From: Holophagales bacterium
GTDB taxonomy: Bacteria; Acidobacteriota; Thermoanaerobaculia; Multivoradales; Multivoraceae
Direction of reading: 5' to 3'
Assembly: GCA_009837885.1 (NCBI GenBank)
Contig: VXSP01000006.1
Location: 1-64,000 of the forward strand
DNA: 64,000 nucleotides
Of the stretch, positions 53,995 to 63,879 are shown in pieces (position 1 is the stretch's first letter; every line of letters begins with the position of its first letter). The translations under genes and the position numbers were made by a program. The notes under the pieces are model-generated. The model did not search any database and had not been told where the DNA came from. It was given only the letters and a program-made list of their open reading frames with translations.

Positions 53995-54855
53995 GTGACT
54001 CCGCCCGAATCAACGCCCGGCGATCTCCCGTCCGAGGCGGCACCTGACGCCAGGTCGAAGGGACTGCTCGCCGGCCGCCGGGGACTGGTCGTCGGCGTCG
54101 CCAACAAGCGTTCGCTGGCCTGGGGCATCGCCCGGCGCGCCCACGAGGAAGGCGCCGAACTCGCGTTCACGTTCCAGGGCGACGCCCTCGAACGGCGGGT
54201 ACGGCCTCTCGCGGAGAGCGTCGGCTCCACCATCGTCGAGCCGCTCGACGTCACCGACGACGACCAGATCGACGCCGTCTTCGCCGGGCTGCGGGAGCGC
54301 TGGGGACGCCTCGACTTCCTCGTCCACTCCGTCGCCTACGCCAACCGCGAGGACCTCCTGGGGCGCACCGTCGACACGTCGCGCAGCGGCTTCGTCACCG
54401 CGCTCGACATCAGTTGCTACTCCCTGATCGCGCTCGCCCGGGCCGCCGAGCCCTTGATGAGCGAGGGCGGCAGCATCATCGCAATGACCTACTACGGCGC
54501 CACCAAGGCGACCCCGAACTACAACGTGATGGGCATCGCCAAGGCGGCGCTCGAGGCCTCGATCCGCTATCTCGCCGTCGATCTGGGCCCGAAGAACATC
54601 CGCGTGCACGGCATCTCCGCCGGCCCGGTGAGGACGCTCGCCGCTTCCGGCGTCTCGGGGATGCGCGGCATGCTGAAGGTCATGCCGGAACGGGCGCCGC
54701 TCGGCCGCAACATCACCGTCGACGATGTCGGCGCCACGGCCGCCTACCTGCTGTCCGACCTGAGCGCCGGAACCACCGGCGGCATTCACTTCGTGGACGC
54801 CGGGTTCAACATCACCGCGATGCGCCACCCGGACCGGGACACCACGCGCGGCTAG
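53995..54855 (+). CDS. fabI: Enoyl-[acyl-carrier-protein] reductase
   Basis: 286 residues of the FabI-type short-chain reductase. Seen: GLVVGVANKRSLAWGIARRA (NAD-binding loop), LDVTDDDQIDAVF, LVHSVAYANREDLLGRTVDT, Tyr166 in MTYYGAT, the catalytic pair Tyr176 and Lys183 in YNVMGIAK, and ISAGPVRTLAASGV. It carries out the last reduction in each fatty acid elongation cycle using NADH. GTG start with no Shine-Dalgarno but a close -10 element. The ~25-residue N-terminal extension is Pro/Asp/Glu-rich and may be shorter if another start is used. Confidence 0.96.
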   Translation: MTPPESTPGDLPSEAAPDARSKGLLAGRRGLVVGVANKRSLAWGIARRAHEEGAELAFTFQGDALERRVRPLAESVGSTIVEPLDVTDDDQIDAVFAGLRERWGRLDFLVHSVAYANREDLLGRTVDTSRSGFVTALDISCYSLIALARAAEPLMSEGGSIIAMTYYGATKATPNYNVMGIAKAALEASIRYLAVDLGPKNIRVHGISAGPVRTLAASGVSGMRGMLKVMPERAPLGRNITVDDVGATAAYLLSDLSAGTTGGIHFVDAGFNITAMRHPDRDTTRG

Positions 54856-54871
54856 CGCGCCTCACCCGAAA

Positions 54872-54907
54872 CCCTGTCCGTCCCGGTTGCGTAAACCGGG
54901 GACAGGG
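54872..54907. terminator. Long imperfect hairpin after fabI (REP-like)
   Basis: CCCTGTC (54872-54878) pairs with GACAGGG (54901-54907) and CCCGGTT (54882-54888) pairs with AACCGGG (54894-54900), with a 5-nt loop and a 3-nt bulge. It starts 17 nt after the fabI stop. It has no T run; the shape resembles dispersed REP palindromes. Confidence 0.55.
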
Positions 54908-54989
54908 GCAGAGCGGTCCGCTCCTCCTCGTGTGACGTCGACTGACTACCTCCCCAGTGGACCGATACCGGCCGCTCCGCCCCTGTTTC

Positions 54990-55025
54990 CATAGCGCAGC
55001 GCCGGTCCATAACGCAGCGCCGGCC
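54990..55025. repeat. Tandem 18-bp repeat upstream of the barrel gene
   Basis: CATAGCGCAGCGCCGGTC (54990-55007) is followed at once by CATAACGCAGCGCCGGCC (55008-55025), two copies differing at two positions. They lie 45-80 nt before the ATG of the outer-membrane protein and may bind a regulator. The rest of the 215-bp gap holds the hairpin after fabI and no gene. Confidence 0.6.
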
Positions 55026-55070
55026 CGGAACTTGCAGTCTCTTTCCTCGCCCCATGGAGGATCGACGACC

Positions 55071-55742
55071 ATGACGCAAGTCCGACGCCTTGAATCCCCC
55101 AGACGTCACCTGATCTGGACCCTGGCCGCCACAGCACTGCTGACCGTAGCCGCCGGCGCGACACCGTCACCGGCCGTCGCCCAGAAGGTACGCTTCGAGA
55201 TCACTCCGTACTACGGACACAGCTTCCTCGGCAGCTTCGAGATCGACGACTACGAGTTCGGAAGGCTCGATCTCGAGATCGACGACGGCACAGTGGACGG
55301 CGTAGTAATCGGAATTCCGCTCCGGCGGAATCTCCAGCTCGAGCTGTTCGTCAACGAGCAGGAGACCGGCTTCGGGCTGGACGAGGGCCCCTTCCTCGGC
55401 GCCGCGTATCTCGGTGGGATGGACGTCGACTACTACCAGGCCGGCGTGTCGTGGACCGGGTCACTGGGTCAGGTGCGTCCCTTCGCGTCACTGACCGCCG
55501 GTGTCACCCGGCTCGCGCCGAGCAGCGACTTCCTGCCGGAGTCCGAGAGCCACTTCTCCATAGGCCTCGGCGGCGGCGTGAAGGTCTTCTTCACGGACCA
55601 CGTCGGCCTGCGACTGGACGCGCGCCTGCTGGTGACCAACACCAGCGACGAGGACGCGTGCTGCCATGGCTGCTGCTACGGAGCCGAACGCGACGACCTG
55701 GTCCAGGGCCTGGTCAGCGCCGGCCTGGTCTTCGCGTTCTGA
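55071..55742 (+). CDS. Small outer-membrane beta-barrel protein
   Basis: 223 residues. A signal peptide (LIWTLAATALLTVAAGATPS, then PAVAQ) is followed by alternating amphipathic strands (KVRFEITPYYGHSFLGSFEI, YYQAGVSWTGSLGQVRPFAS, HFSIGLGGGVKVFFTDHVGL) and a C-terminal VSAGLVFAF with terminal Phe, the OmpA/OmpW-like eight-stranded pattern. A Cys-rich loop (DEDACCHGCCYGAER) is unusual and could bind metal or form disulfides. GGAGG lies 10 nt before the ATG. Role unknown. Confidence 0.82.
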   Translation: MTQVRRLESPRRHLIWTLAATALLTVAAGATPSPAVAQKVRFEITPYYGHSFLGSFEIDDYEFGRLDLEIDDGTVDGVVIGIPLRRNLQLELFVNEQETGFGLDEGPFLGAAYLGGMDVDYYQAGVSWTGSLGQVRPFASLTAGVTRLAPSSDFLPESESHFSIGLGGGVKVFFTDHVGLRLDARLLVTNTSDEDACCHGCCYGAERDDLVQGLVSAGLVFAF

Positions 55743-55820
55743 CGAGCGACGGTCCAGGGAAACGTTCCTGGGCCGAGAGGACCTCGCCAAGCCGCTCGCG
55801 CCCCCGACAAGCGGGAAGCG

Positions 55821-55849
55821 TTACGCTTCGATTTACGCTATAATTACGC
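55821..55849 (+). promoter_or_regulatory. TATAAT promoter within a triple TTACGC repeat
   Basis: A consensus TATAAT at 55839-55844 lies within three direct TTACGC copies at 55821, 55833 and 55844, spaced 12 and 11 nt (about one helical turn). The HNH-nuclease ATG is 79 nt downstream. The repeats look like a regulator-binding array overlapping the promoter. Most of the 181-bp gap is otherwise empty. Confidence 0.5.
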
Positions 55850-55923
55850 CTCATCGTCGGAGCCGCCAACACGGCGCCCGAAGTCCTCCGGTCGTCACAC
55901 CCACCCCATCTGGACTCGAAGAA

Positions 55924-57384
55924 ATGGCTGACAGACACACCGACCTAGCGCACCTGACGCCCACGGAAAGGCTGGGTGAACAGATCGCGACGCTCGCCGC
56001 GCGCATCGATGCTGCGACCTACCAACTGCTCGTCCTGATTCGCTCGTTCGACGAGCAGGAAGGATGGTCGAACGGCTTCGCGAGCTGCGCCCACTGGCTC
56101 ACCTGGCGCATCGGACTCGCGCCCAACGCCGCTCGCGAGCGGGTGCGGGTCGCCAGGGCGCTCGCCGAACTGCCGCGGATCAGCGAGGCGATGAAGCGAG
56201 GCCAGCTCTCCTACTCCAAGGTCCGGGCGCTCACCCGTGTCGCCACGCCCGACACAGAGGGGTCGCTCGTCGACCTCGGCCAGACCGGCACGGCCGCGCA
56301 CGTCGAACGCGTCGTGCGCGCCTGGCGCCGCATCGACCGGACTGTCGAGGCCCGCGAAGATGAACTGCGAGACGCCACCAGCACGGTCTCGGCTCACATC
56401 GACGAGAACGGCATGTTCGTCATCCGCGGCCGGCTCGCGCCGGAGGCGGGAGAGGTGCTTCTGAAGGCGCTCGATGCCGCTGGCGAGAAGCTCTTCGACA
56501 AGGACAGCAACGACCGTCCTCCCATCGGCAAGCAGCGGGCCGACGCCCTGGCTCTGGTGGCGGAGAGCGCCCTCGCCGGCGGTCTGGCCCCGGCCCGTGG
56601 AGGCGACCGCTACCAGGTGGTTGTCCACGTCGACGAGGAGGAGCTTCGTTCACCCGAACCGGCCTGCGAAACGGAACGGCAACCGCGCCGCCCCGCACCA
56701 GTCGCGCAACGATCCGTCGCTCACGTTTCCGCTGAAACGTGCAAGGGGTGCGTTTCCGCGGAAACGCCACCGACCGACCCGCACCTGCGCGGGGCCTGGC
56801 TCGGCGATTCTCACATCCGCGTTTCCGCGGAAACGGCCCGGCGCCTCACGTGTGAGGCCGCAACGGTGCGGATGGTCCACGGGAACGGTGAGACCCTCAG
56901 CGTCGGCCGCAAGACCCGCACCATCCCTCCCCCCATCCGGCGCGCTCTGGAGTTTCGGGACCAGGGCTGCCGTTTCCCCGGGTGCACGTCGAAGCACTGC
57001 GACGCCCACCACATCGAGCACTGGGCAGACGGCGGCGAGACGAAGCTGTCGAACCTCGTGCTTCTGTGCCGCCGCCATCACCGACTGCTTCACGAGGGAG
57101 GCTGCAGCGTGCGCATGGACGCGCAAGGCGAAGCACAGTTCCTCGACCGTGCCGGCCGGCCGCTCGAGCGGAGCCCCGCTCCGCCGGCCATAGGCCTTCG
57201 CGCTGCCCGCGATCTCGTCAGGCACCTGGAGGATGCCGGCATCCTCGTCACCGGAAAGGAGTCCATGCCCGCCTGGGACGGCAAGCCGATGGACCTCCGC
57301 TACGTCATGGACTGCCTCTGGCGACCGCCTCCTCACCTGGAGGCGATGGTCGCGCGGGAGCGGGCAGCCGATCAGGCAGCGTAG
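55924..57384 (+). CDS. DUF222 / HNH endonuclease protein with palindromic insertions
   Basis: 486 residues. The N-terminal ~250 residues are the helical DUF222 domain (SFDEQEGWSNGFASCAHWLT, RERVRVARALAELPRISEAM). The C-terminal HNH domain contains FRDQGCRFPGCTSKHCDAHH, HWADGGETKLSNLVLLCRRH and HRLLHEGG, with zinc Cys/His residues intact. The conserved VSAET motif between them is present three times, encoded by DNA palindromes. Such DUF222-HNH proteins are common, often multicopy, and thought to be linked to mobile elements. It stands alone, with its own promoter-like region. Confidence 0.88.
   Translation: MADRHTDLAHLTPTERLGEQIATLAARIDAATYQLLVLIRSFDEQEGWSNGFASCAHWLTWRIGLAPNAARERVRVARALAELPRISEAMKRGQLSYSKVRALTRVATPDTEGSLVDLGQTGTAAHVERVVRAWRRIDRTVEAREDELRDATSTVSAHIDENGMFVIRGRLAPEAGEVLLKALDAAGEKLFDKDSNDRPPIGKQRADALALVAESALAGGLAPARGGDRYQVVVHVDEEELRSPEPACETERQPRRPAPVAQRSVAHVSAETCKGCVSAETPPTDPHLRGAWLGDSHIRVSAETARRLTCEAATVRMVHGNGETLSVGRKTRTIPPPIRRALEFRDQGCRFPGCTSKHCDAHHIEHWADGGETKLSNLVLLCRRHHRLLHEGGCSVRMDAQGEAQFLDRAGRPLERSPAPPAIGLRAARDLVRHLEDAGILVTGKESMPAWDGKPMDLRYVMDCLWRPPPHLEAMVARERAADQAA
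56722..56835. repeat. Three palindromes sharing the core GTTTCCGCGGAAAC
   Basis: CACGTTTCCGCTGAAACGTG (56722-56741, 8-bp arms), GCGTTTCCGCGGAAACGC (56750-56767, perfect) and CGTTTCCGCGGAAACG (56820-56835, perfect) all lie in the same frame of the HNH gene and encode VSAET. The third matches the position normally conserved in the family; the first two look like copies of it. Confidence 0.85.
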
Positions 57385-57609
57385 GCGGACCGCCTCGCTG
57401 TCGAGAGTGGTAGCCGCAAGAAAGGCCTCCCTCGGTGGAGAGCCGCGGAGGATAGAGAAGTGTCGAGGCAGCAATCGCTGGTAGAGGAGCGCTACCGGAG
57501 TCCATCGTCATGTACGAGATGCGGGGCAGGATAGGACACCCCTCAAGGCTCCCTCGCGACTACAGCGGTGAGAGAGCCCTCTTGGATCCGCTCCCGACTG
57601 GACGGGTTT
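57385..57609. other. Intergenic gap between convergent genes
   Basis: 225 bp with no credible gene. It holds only weak hairpins, such as GGTAG/CTACC (57480-57496), and no tRNA-like cloverleaf that I can see. Confidence 0.5.
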
Positions 57610-58842
57610 CTAGCGCGGCTTCGGTCCACGCCAGCCCGCGAGCTCCGCCGAAGCGCGACGCGCCGCAGCCGCCAGCAGTGCCCCACCGACGAAGATCGCC
57701 TCCTCGGCCGGCGCGAAGTACGGCGTGTGGGCGCCGACCACCGGGTCGCCGGGGTGTCGAGCGCCGACCCGGATGAAGCAGCCCGGGATCCGCTCCAGGT
57801 AGAAGGCGAAGTCCTCGCCGCCCATGTTGGCGACCGGCAGCGGCTTGACCGATTCGGCGCCAATCACCGTCGCCGCGGCGTCACTCGCCCAGGCGGCGGC
57901 TCGCCTGTCGTTCAGCACCGCCGGCGTTCCCTGGAGCATTCGCACCCGGGCCTCGAGCCGGCAGGCCGCCGCGACCGATTCGGCGACGTGCCGCACCTCG
58001 TCCGCCAGCGACTTCCGGATGGCCGGGTCGAGCGACCGCATCGTGCCCTTGAGCACGGCACGGTCGGGAATCACGTTGTGCGCCGTGCCCGCCTCGATGG
58101 CGCCGACGGTGACAACCGCCGGCTGATCGGGCGGCATCCGCCGGGAGACGACCGTCTGCAGGGCGGATACGACCTGGGCCGCGCCGACGATCGGGTCCAG
58201 GCCCTGGTGGGGCCTTGCGCCGTGGGCCCCCTTGCCCCGGAGCTCGACCTCGAAGCGGTCGGCGGCGGCGCCCACGGCGCCGGGCTGGATCATCGCCTGG
58301 CCGATTTCGAAGGTGAGGTCGACGTGGGCGCCGAAGATCGCCGCCACGTCGTCCAGAACGCCGGTCGAGAGCACCGCGGTCGCCCCCTCGCCGGTCTCTT
58401 CCGCAGGCTGCAGCACGATCAGCACGTCGCCCGCTGCCGGATCGTCGCGGAGCAGGCGGGCAGCCGCCACCGTCCACGAGGCGTGCACGTCATGGCCGCA
58501 GGCGTGCATCACGCCCTCGTTGCGCGACGCGAACGGCAGGCCGGTGTCTTCCTGGATCGGCAGCGCGTCGATGTCGCCGCGGACCGCGACCGGCGGCGCC
58601 TTCCGGTCGCGGCCGGGTATGCGCCCGACGACGCCGGTGCCGGCAACGCGGGCTACGCCCTCGACGCCCAGTTCGTCCAGCGTCCGCTGAAGACGGGCAC
58701 ACGTACGCTCCTCCTGGAGTGAGAGCTCGGGATCGGCGTGGAGCGCTCGCCGGAGACCTACAAGCTCGGCAACCGCACCGGCGCCGTAGAGCCCGGAAAC
58801 AGCCTCGGGCAACCGGAGCGACGCGGACGGATGACCGCTCAT
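57610..58842 (-). CDS. M20 family amidohydrolase (IAA-amino-acid-hydrolase-like)
   Basis: 410 residues of peptidase family M20D. Seen: LRRALHADPELSLQEERTCA, VAVRGDIDALPIQEDTGLPF, GVMHACGHDVHASWTVAAAR (Cys and His of the metal site), LQPAEETGEGA (catalytic Glu), KGAHGARPHQGLDPIVGAAQ, AHNVIPDRAVLKGTMRS and MGGEDFAFYLERIPGCF. It removes an acyl group from an N-acyl amino acid or a similar amide in the cytoplasm. The ATG overlaps the metalloprotease stop (ATGA), making it the third gene of the aceA operon. Confidence 0.93.
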   Translation of the reverse strand: MSGHPSASLRLPEAVSGLYGAGAVAELVGLRRALHADPELSLQEERTCARLQRTLDELGVEGVARVAGTGVVGRIPGRDRKAPPVAVRGDIDALPIQEDTGLPFASRNEGVMHACGHDVHASWTVAAARLLRDDPAAGDVLIVLQPAEETGEGATAVLSTGVLDDVAAIFGAHVDLTFEIGQAMIQPGAVGAAADRFEVELRGKGAHGARPHQGLDPIVGAAQVVSALQTVVSRRMPPDQPAVVTVGAIEAGTAHNVIPDRAVLKGTMRSLDPAIRKSLADEVRHVAESVAAACRLEARVRMLQGTPAVLNDRRAAAWASDAAATVIGAESVKPLPVANMGGEDFAFYLERIPGCFIRVGARHPGDPVVGAHTPYFAPAEEAIFVGGALLAAAARRASAELAGWRGPKPR

Positions 58843-61430
58843 TCCGGCAGCGCGAAGGGCGGGAGGTGCGCGCCGCCCATGCCCACGCCGCAGCCGATGT
58901 GCGAGCCGATCGGCGAGCCGTCCGGAGCCCGCAGCGGCGCGGGCAGTTCGACCGAGCCCGGGTCTTCCAGGAAACGGTGGATCAACGGTACGGCGTACGT
59001 CCGGTGGTCCCACTCCGGCGAACCCTGTGCCCCGGGGTTCGCAAGCAGCCACTGGTACAGATCCGTGAGCGACGAAGTCGCCACGGCTCGCACCTGAAAC
59101 GATCCCGACCGCGCCGGCACGACCGGCCAGTCGAAGTTCGGCGGCGCGCTGACCGGGACGCCCGCCGCCAGCGCCATCAGCCGCCGCAGGGCAGCGAAGT
59201 CGACCGCCCTGCCGACCTCTCCGGCGAGGCCCGGCGAAGGGTCGGCGCGCCAGGTCACGTCCAGCACGCGGTCGATCACCGCGCCGAGAGCCGGCTGTTC
59301 CGCCGCCCGGGCATGGTGGTCCACGAGCCGGGCCGCGCGCTCGCCATCGAAGATCATGGCGAAGGTGAGATCGGCCGCCATCTCGGCCGCGCCGACCGGA
59401 TCGAACGTCAGACCGGCTCGGGACGGCAGGTGCTCCCGGCCCCGGCTGCGGCCCGGAGGGGGCGGCGGAATCAGGTCGAGTATCCGCTGCGGCAACGTGA
59501 GTTCCGCCGGATCGACCGTCCGTAGCAGCGCGTCGAGTGCGTCGAGTTGCATCGCCGGCGGCAGCAGCGACACCGGCGCCCTGCCGTCGCCCCGCACCGC
59601 GTAGCTGTAGTCGACGCCGCCGACGATCTTCGCCGCCGCCTCGACCTGGTAGCGATGCAGCAGGTAGAGGGGCGTCAACACGTCCTCCAGTTCCGACATC
59701 GGCGCGCCGAACCGGAGGCTCCGCTCAGAGAATCGCTCGAGCGCGGCCCGCCGCACCGACAGAAGGCGCCGCAGCTCATCCGCCGCCGAACGGCCGTTGT
59801 CCCAGAGGTGGGCCAGGGGATGAGCGCCGCCCACCGGCCGCGCGTCCTCGTCGCTGATGTAGTGGAGGCCCGCGTCGATCGTGCCCCGCAGGATGGCGTC
59901 GAGCTCGGCCGCCTCGTCCGCACCGTCGGGGAAGTCGGCGTAGCCGTAAAGGACCGTCCGCTTGTCCCATTCGCCGACGCCGACGTCGTAGGCGGCGCTC
60001 AGGTCGATCGTGCCGTCATCGCGCAAGCGGGCCAGCGGATGCGGGTAGTCCATGACCGACTCGCGGCCGTCCGGTCCGTCGACGCTGGAGGCGAAGTTGT
60101 GCATCAGGCCGATCGTGTGGCCGACCTCGTGAGCGGAGAGCTGGCGCAGCCGGGCCAGCGCCATCTCCGTGAGCACGTCGGTGGAGGAGTCCTCGTGCTC
60201 ATAGGGCGACAGCAGACCCTGGGCGATCAGGAAGTCCTGCCGCACCCGCAGGGAACCGAGCGTCACGTGGCCCTTGATGATCTCGCCGGTGCGTGGATCG
60301 GTGACCCCGCCACCGTAGGACCATCCGCGGGTCGACCGGTGAACCCACTGGATCACGTTGTAGCGGACGTCGAGCAGGTCGGCGCCCTCCGGCATCAGCT
60401 CCACCCGGAACGCATCGATGTAGCCGGCGGCCTCGAACGCCTCGTTCCACCAGCGGGCGCCGTCGAGCAGCGCGGAGCGGATCGGCTCCGGCGCGCCGCG
60501 GTCGAGGTAGTAGACGATCGGTTCGACCGGTTCGCTCCGCTCCGCGCTCGGATCGCGCTTCTCCAGCCGGTGCCGGTCGATGAAGACGGCCTCGAGGGGC
60601 TCGTCGATCGCCGTCGCGTAGTCGAGGTAGGCCGTCGTGTTGAAGCCGGCCCTCGGATCGGCGCGCCGGGGTTCGTACCCGGGTTCGGGCAGCGCGACGA
60701 AGGAGTGGCGGACGCGCAGGGTCACCGCGTCGGGCGAAGGCGCGACCTGGCGCACCCACGCTCCCGGCCCGCGGCCCGAAGACCTGAGCGTGAAGGTCAG
60801 CGTGCCCTCGAGTTCCGAGTTGCGCGGGAACGCGGCGACGCCCGGGCGATGAATCGCCGAGCGCGAGCCGTCGAGTCCGTAGCTACCCTGGCCGCGCTGC
60901 TGGAGCCGCGCCACGACGCCGTGCGCGTCCCGGAGCACGAAGTCCGTTGCGTCGACCAGCAGCGCGCCGTCGTCGTCTTCGGCCACCACCTCGAACCCCC
61001 AGAGCACGGATCGGGCGAAGGCGTCGGCGACCGCCCGCCGCTCGTCCGGGTTGTCGCTGACCGCGCGGAAGCGCGTGTTCTGCTGCACCAGCAGTACCTT
61101 CGGCCCGACCCGTTCGAACCTCGCCAGGTGGGTGCGGCCGAGCTGCCCGCGGTCGAGACCGATGTCGTTCGAGCCGAGTCCCGCCGCCAGCGACTCGATG
61201 TAGAGGAGGTCGCTGTCGGTGGCGTCGACCTTCAGGAACAGCCTGCCGCCCCGGCCGTCCCAGTACAGGTCCAGAAAGCCAGGCAGATGCTCGAAGCCTC
61301 CGGTGGCTTCCGAGATCGACCGGGGCTCCTCCGCCTCGGCGTCCTGCGCCTGAAGACCCTGAATCGAGAGGACCGACGCAAGGCTCCCGATCGCAATCGT
61401 GGCCCGGCTCGACGACCAGGCCCGGATCAC
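58839..61430 (-). CDS. Exported zinc metalloprotease (DUF5117/DUF4953 type)
   Basis: 863 residues. A signal peptide ([18 protein letters not shown]) is followed by a ~330-residue beta-rich DUF5117-like region ([20 protein letters not shown]) and a metallopeptidase domain with [12 protein letters not shown] (His434, Glu435, His438, then His444), the metzincin-type HExxHxxGxxH zinc site. A DUF4953-like segment precedes it ([31 protein letters not shown]). Acts outside the cytoplasm. The GTG at 61430 overlaps the aceA stop (GTGA). Why it is coupled to a glyoxylate-shunt gene is unclear. Confidence 0.9.
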   Translation of the reverse strand: MIRAWSSSRATIAIGSLASVLSIQGLQAQDAEAEEPRSISEATGGFEHLPGFLDLYWDGRGGRLFLKVDATDSDLLYIESLAAGLGSNDIGLDRGQLGRTHLARFERVGPKVLLVQQNTRFRAVSDNPDERRAVADAFARSVLWGFEVVAEDDDGALLVDATDFVLRDAHGVVARLQQRGQGSYGLDGSRSAIHRPGVAAFPRNSELEGTLTFTLRSSGRGPGAWVRQVAPSPDAVTLRVRHSFVALPEPGYEPRRADPRAGFNTTAYLDYATAIDEPLEAVFIDRHRLEKRDPSAERSEPVEPIVYYLDRGAPEPIRSALLDGARWWNEAFEAAGYIDAFRVELMPEGADLLDVRYNVIQWVHRSTRGWSYGGGVTDPRTGEIIKGHVTLGSLRVRQDFLIAQGLLSPYEHEDSSTDVLTEMALARLRQLSAHEVGHTIGLMHNFASSVDGPDGRESVMDYPHPLARLRDDGTIDLSAAYDVGVGEWDKRTVLYGYADFPDGADEAAELDAILRGTIDAGLHYISDEDARPVGGAHPLAHLWDNGRSAADELRRLLSVRRAALERFSERSLRFGAPMSELEDVLTPLYLLHRYQVEAAAKIVGGVDYSYAVRGDGRAPVSLLPPAMQLDALDALLRTVDPAELTLPQRILDLIPPPPPGRSRGREHLPSRAGLTFDPVGAAEMAADLTFAMIFDGERAARLVDHHARAAEQPALGAVIDRVLDVTWRADPSPGLAGEVGRAVDFAALRRLMALAAGVPVSAPPNFDWPVVPARSGSFQVRAVATSSLTDLYQWLLANPGAQGSPEWDHRTYAVPLIHRFLEDPGSVELPAPLRAPDGSPIGSHIGCGVGMGGAHLPPFALPE

Positions 61431-63739
61431 GAGGCGGCCCGCACCGGCACCGGCTCGGTCTTCTCGATCAGCGCCGTCAGCGACTCGCGGTCCGGTTCCG
61501 CGAGCTCGCGGACCCGTTCCCGGTTGACCGCCGCCACGATGATCTCGCCAACCTCCGTGTTCGCGCTCTCGAAGATCCCCAGCTCGATCATGCGCCGGGT
61601 CTGGTGCTGGTTGTCGTCCGTCGGACTCACGTAGTGCACCCACACGGCGCCGTAGCGATGGATCAGGAACACGTGCATCACGGCCATGAGACGACGCCGC
61701 CTCAGGTCGGTGTCGAAGGTGTTCTGGTCGCGCACCGAGAGGATCATCCGCTCGCGGCGGTCACGGATGGGCGCGAACACGACGTTCGCCGCCTTCGACT
61801 CCTCGCGTCCGTTCCGCGCCATGACGTTCAGTTCGAGCAGCTCGGAGCCGGCGACGTGAGGCCGGAGCTCCACCCGCAAGGTCTCGTCGATGTCGTACTT
61901 GTCGCGCCAGAGGTTGAGCCACTCCTCGAGCAGCCGCGGCGGCACCTCGGTCTGCGCGAGATGCTGGACATGGGTCGAGCCCTTGCCCATCGCCTTCGTC
62001 GTCGCCGTGTGGCCGGTCGCGGCCGAGAGCCCGCCGTCGAGCCGCGCGCCGCCGACGAGGGCCTGCGGCGTCCTGTAGGGCGACCCCACCAGGCGCAGCT
62101 TGCGCTGGAGCCGGGCCAGGGCGAGCATGCCGTCCTCGCGCAGCGCGGTGGCGAAGTCCTCGGCCGCCAGGCCGTCGACCTGGTGGCCGCCGTAGGTGAT
62201 GAAGTTGAAGACGAAGCCGAGCTTGCCGAGTTCCTCGGGGAACCTCTTCATCTCCTCGTCGGACATGCCGGTCGTGTCCCAGTTGAAGGAAGGCGACAGG
62301 TTGTAGGCCAGCAACTGGTCCGGATACACGGCGTGGATCGCCTCGGCGAACCGCCGGGCATCGGCCAGGTTGGCGGTCGCCGTCTCCATCCAGATCAGGT
62401 CGGCGTAGGGCGCCGCGTGCAGGGAACGGGAAATCGCGTACTCGATACCGCCCTGTATCTGGTAGTAGCCCTCGGGGGTGCGCGCCATCTCGGCGTCCCA
62501 GACCAGGTTGATGCCCATCTTCCGCGCCCGGGCCGCCGCCTCATCGACCGACACGGAGTGGGCGAACTGCAGCCACTCCTCCACCGAGAAGTCGAAGACC
62601 GCGCCCTCCTCTTCCCGGAAGGCGATCACTTCCGCCACCGCCTGCGGGTAGGTCTTGAGCCTCGCCTCCAACTGCCAGGCGTCGAGGAAGAAGGCCATCG
62701 TCTCGTCGAGCACCGATCCCATGTCCGCCCCGCCGTTGGCGGCCGCTTTCCGGTAGGCGGACTCGAGCTGCTCGTAGACGGCGGCGCCTTCCAGCCAGAC
62801 GTCGGCGCGGTGATAGGCGGCCTCCGAAATGTCGTAGAGCTCGTGGCCGCGGACGTCTTCCGCACCCAGGGCGTTCAGCCGCCGCAGAATCGCCAGGGTC
62901 GCCGTCTTGCAGCTCGGCAGATCGAGGTTCGTGGCTCCCAGGATGAAGGCCTGGTCGCGCTCGTCGCCGTTGCCGTCGAGGAAGGTCGCGGCCTCCGAGT
63001 CGGTGCGGGCGACGATGAGCCCAGCCACGGCCATCACGTCGAGCTGGAAGCGGGCGGAGTTCAGTCGCTTGTTCTGCTCGTCCTGCGGCACGAGGACCTT
63101 GCCCGCCTGGTGGCCACACTTCTTGACCCCGGGCTTCTGGTCCTCGATGTGGTAGCCGGGCACCCCCACCTCGACGAAGCGTCGGATCAGGTTGCGCACG
63201 TGCTGCTCGCCGCCGTGGCCCGTGTCCGCGTCGGCGATGATGAACGGCCGGAAGTCGGTCGCGGGATTCGCGCGCCGCTCGGCTTCGCTCATCCGCGAAC
63301 GGGTGAAGGCCTGGTTCTTGTCGGCCGTCAGCAGGGCGCGCACGACCGGCGCCGCCTCGTCCGGGACCTGGCTCAGGGGATAGCTGGCGAGATCCGGTCC
63401 GGGATCCTCGGTGATCGAGCCCTTGGCCGAGGTCGCCCAGCCGCCGAGGTAGATCCCCTCGATCCCCCGCCGCTTCATCGCCACCGCCTGGCCCGGCGAG
63501 TACGGACCGAACGTCGTGATCGACTTCCTCCGCTCGAAGAGTTCCCGCAGCCGCGCGTGGAAGGCCACGGCGGCGTCCCGCGCCACCGTGTAGTCCTGCG
63601 GAATCGTGCCCCGCTGCGCCGCCACTTCGCGCGCGGTGTGAAGCCGCCTGATGCCCTGGAAGCGCTCGGCGTTCATGAACGCCGCTGCCGCCTCCGTCTG
63701 CTGTTCCAGTGCCCCGTTGCCTGTCTCGCCGCTAGCCAT
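61427..63739 (-). CDS. aceA: Isocitrate lyase, long (ICL2-like) form
   Basis: 770 residues, much longer than the ~430-residue common form and close to the ICL2 class. The catalytic loop is KKCGH at residues 206-210 (Cys208), after [10 protein letters not shown]. Other conserved parts are [46 protein letters not shown] and MNAERF near the start. It splits isocitrate into succinate and glyoxylate in the glyoxylate shunt, allowing growth on acetate or fatty acids. ATG at 63739 has GGAG 9 nt upstream; ATG 63754 would add five residues. No malate synthase is in the window. First gene of a three-gene operon. Confidence 0.95.
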   Translation of the reverse strand: MASGETGNGALEQQTEAAAAFMNAERFQGIRRLHTAREVAAQRGTIPQDYTVARDAAVAFHARLRELFERRKSITTFGPYSPGQAVAMKRRGIEGIYLGGWATSAKGSITEDPGPDLASYPLSQVPDEAAPVVRALLTADKNQAFTRSRMSEAERRANPATDFRPFIIADADTGHGGEQHVRNLIRRFVEVGVPGYHIEDQKPGVKKCGHQAGKVLVPQDEQNKRLNSARFQLDVMAVAGLIVARTDSEAATFLDGNGDERDQAFILGATNLDLPSCKTATLAILRRLNALGAEDVRGHELYDISEAAYHRADVWLEGAAVYEQLESAYRKAAANGGADMGSVLDETMAFFLDAWQLEARLKTYPQAVAEVIAFREEEGAVFDFSVEEWLQFAHSVSVDEAAARARKMGINLVWDAEMARTPEGYYQIQGGIEYAISRSLHAAPYADLIWMETATANLADARRFAEAIHAVYPDQLLAYNLSPSFNWDTTGMSDEEMKRFPEELGKLGFVFNFITYGGHQVDGLAAEDFATALREDGMLALARLQRKLRLVGSPYRTPQALVGGARLDGGLSAATGHTATTKAMGKGSTHVQHLAQTEVPPRLLEEWLNLWRDKYDIDETLRVELRPHVAGSELLELNVMARNGREESKAANVVFAPIRDRRERMILSVRDQNTFDTDLRRRRLMAVMHVFLIHRYGAVWVHYVSPTDDNQHQTRRMIELGIFESANTEVGEIIVAAVNRERVRELAEPDRESLTALIEKTEPVPVRAAS

Positions 63740-63865
63740 TGCCGTCGTCTCCATCCGGCTCGTTGTGGATGGCCCCGGAAGGGCCGGAAGGAGCTAACCG
63801 TAGCACCGGAAGGGCGCCCTCGGCCACGTCGACGCGGCCGCCGAAGAACCGCCGGTTTCTCCTGC

Positions 63866-63871
63866 TACCCT
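63866..63871 (+). promoter_or_regulatory. TACCCT -10 element close to the ThDP enzyme start
   Basis: TACCCT ends 8 nt before the ATG at 63880, without a Shine-Dalgarno in between, matching the close-spaced elements of other genes here. Confidence 0.35.
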
Positions 63872-63879
63872 CCACGCCC

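Noticed and set aside
56722..56835. CRISPR-like reading of the repeated palindromes.
   Set aside because: Only three copies with unequal spacing, inside a coding frame that is continuous through them; no Cas genes are present.
57385..57609. A possible tRNA or small RNA in the longest gap between convergent genes.
   Set aside because: No cloverleaf or conserved TTCRA-type loop could be built, and only weak 5-bp stems are present.
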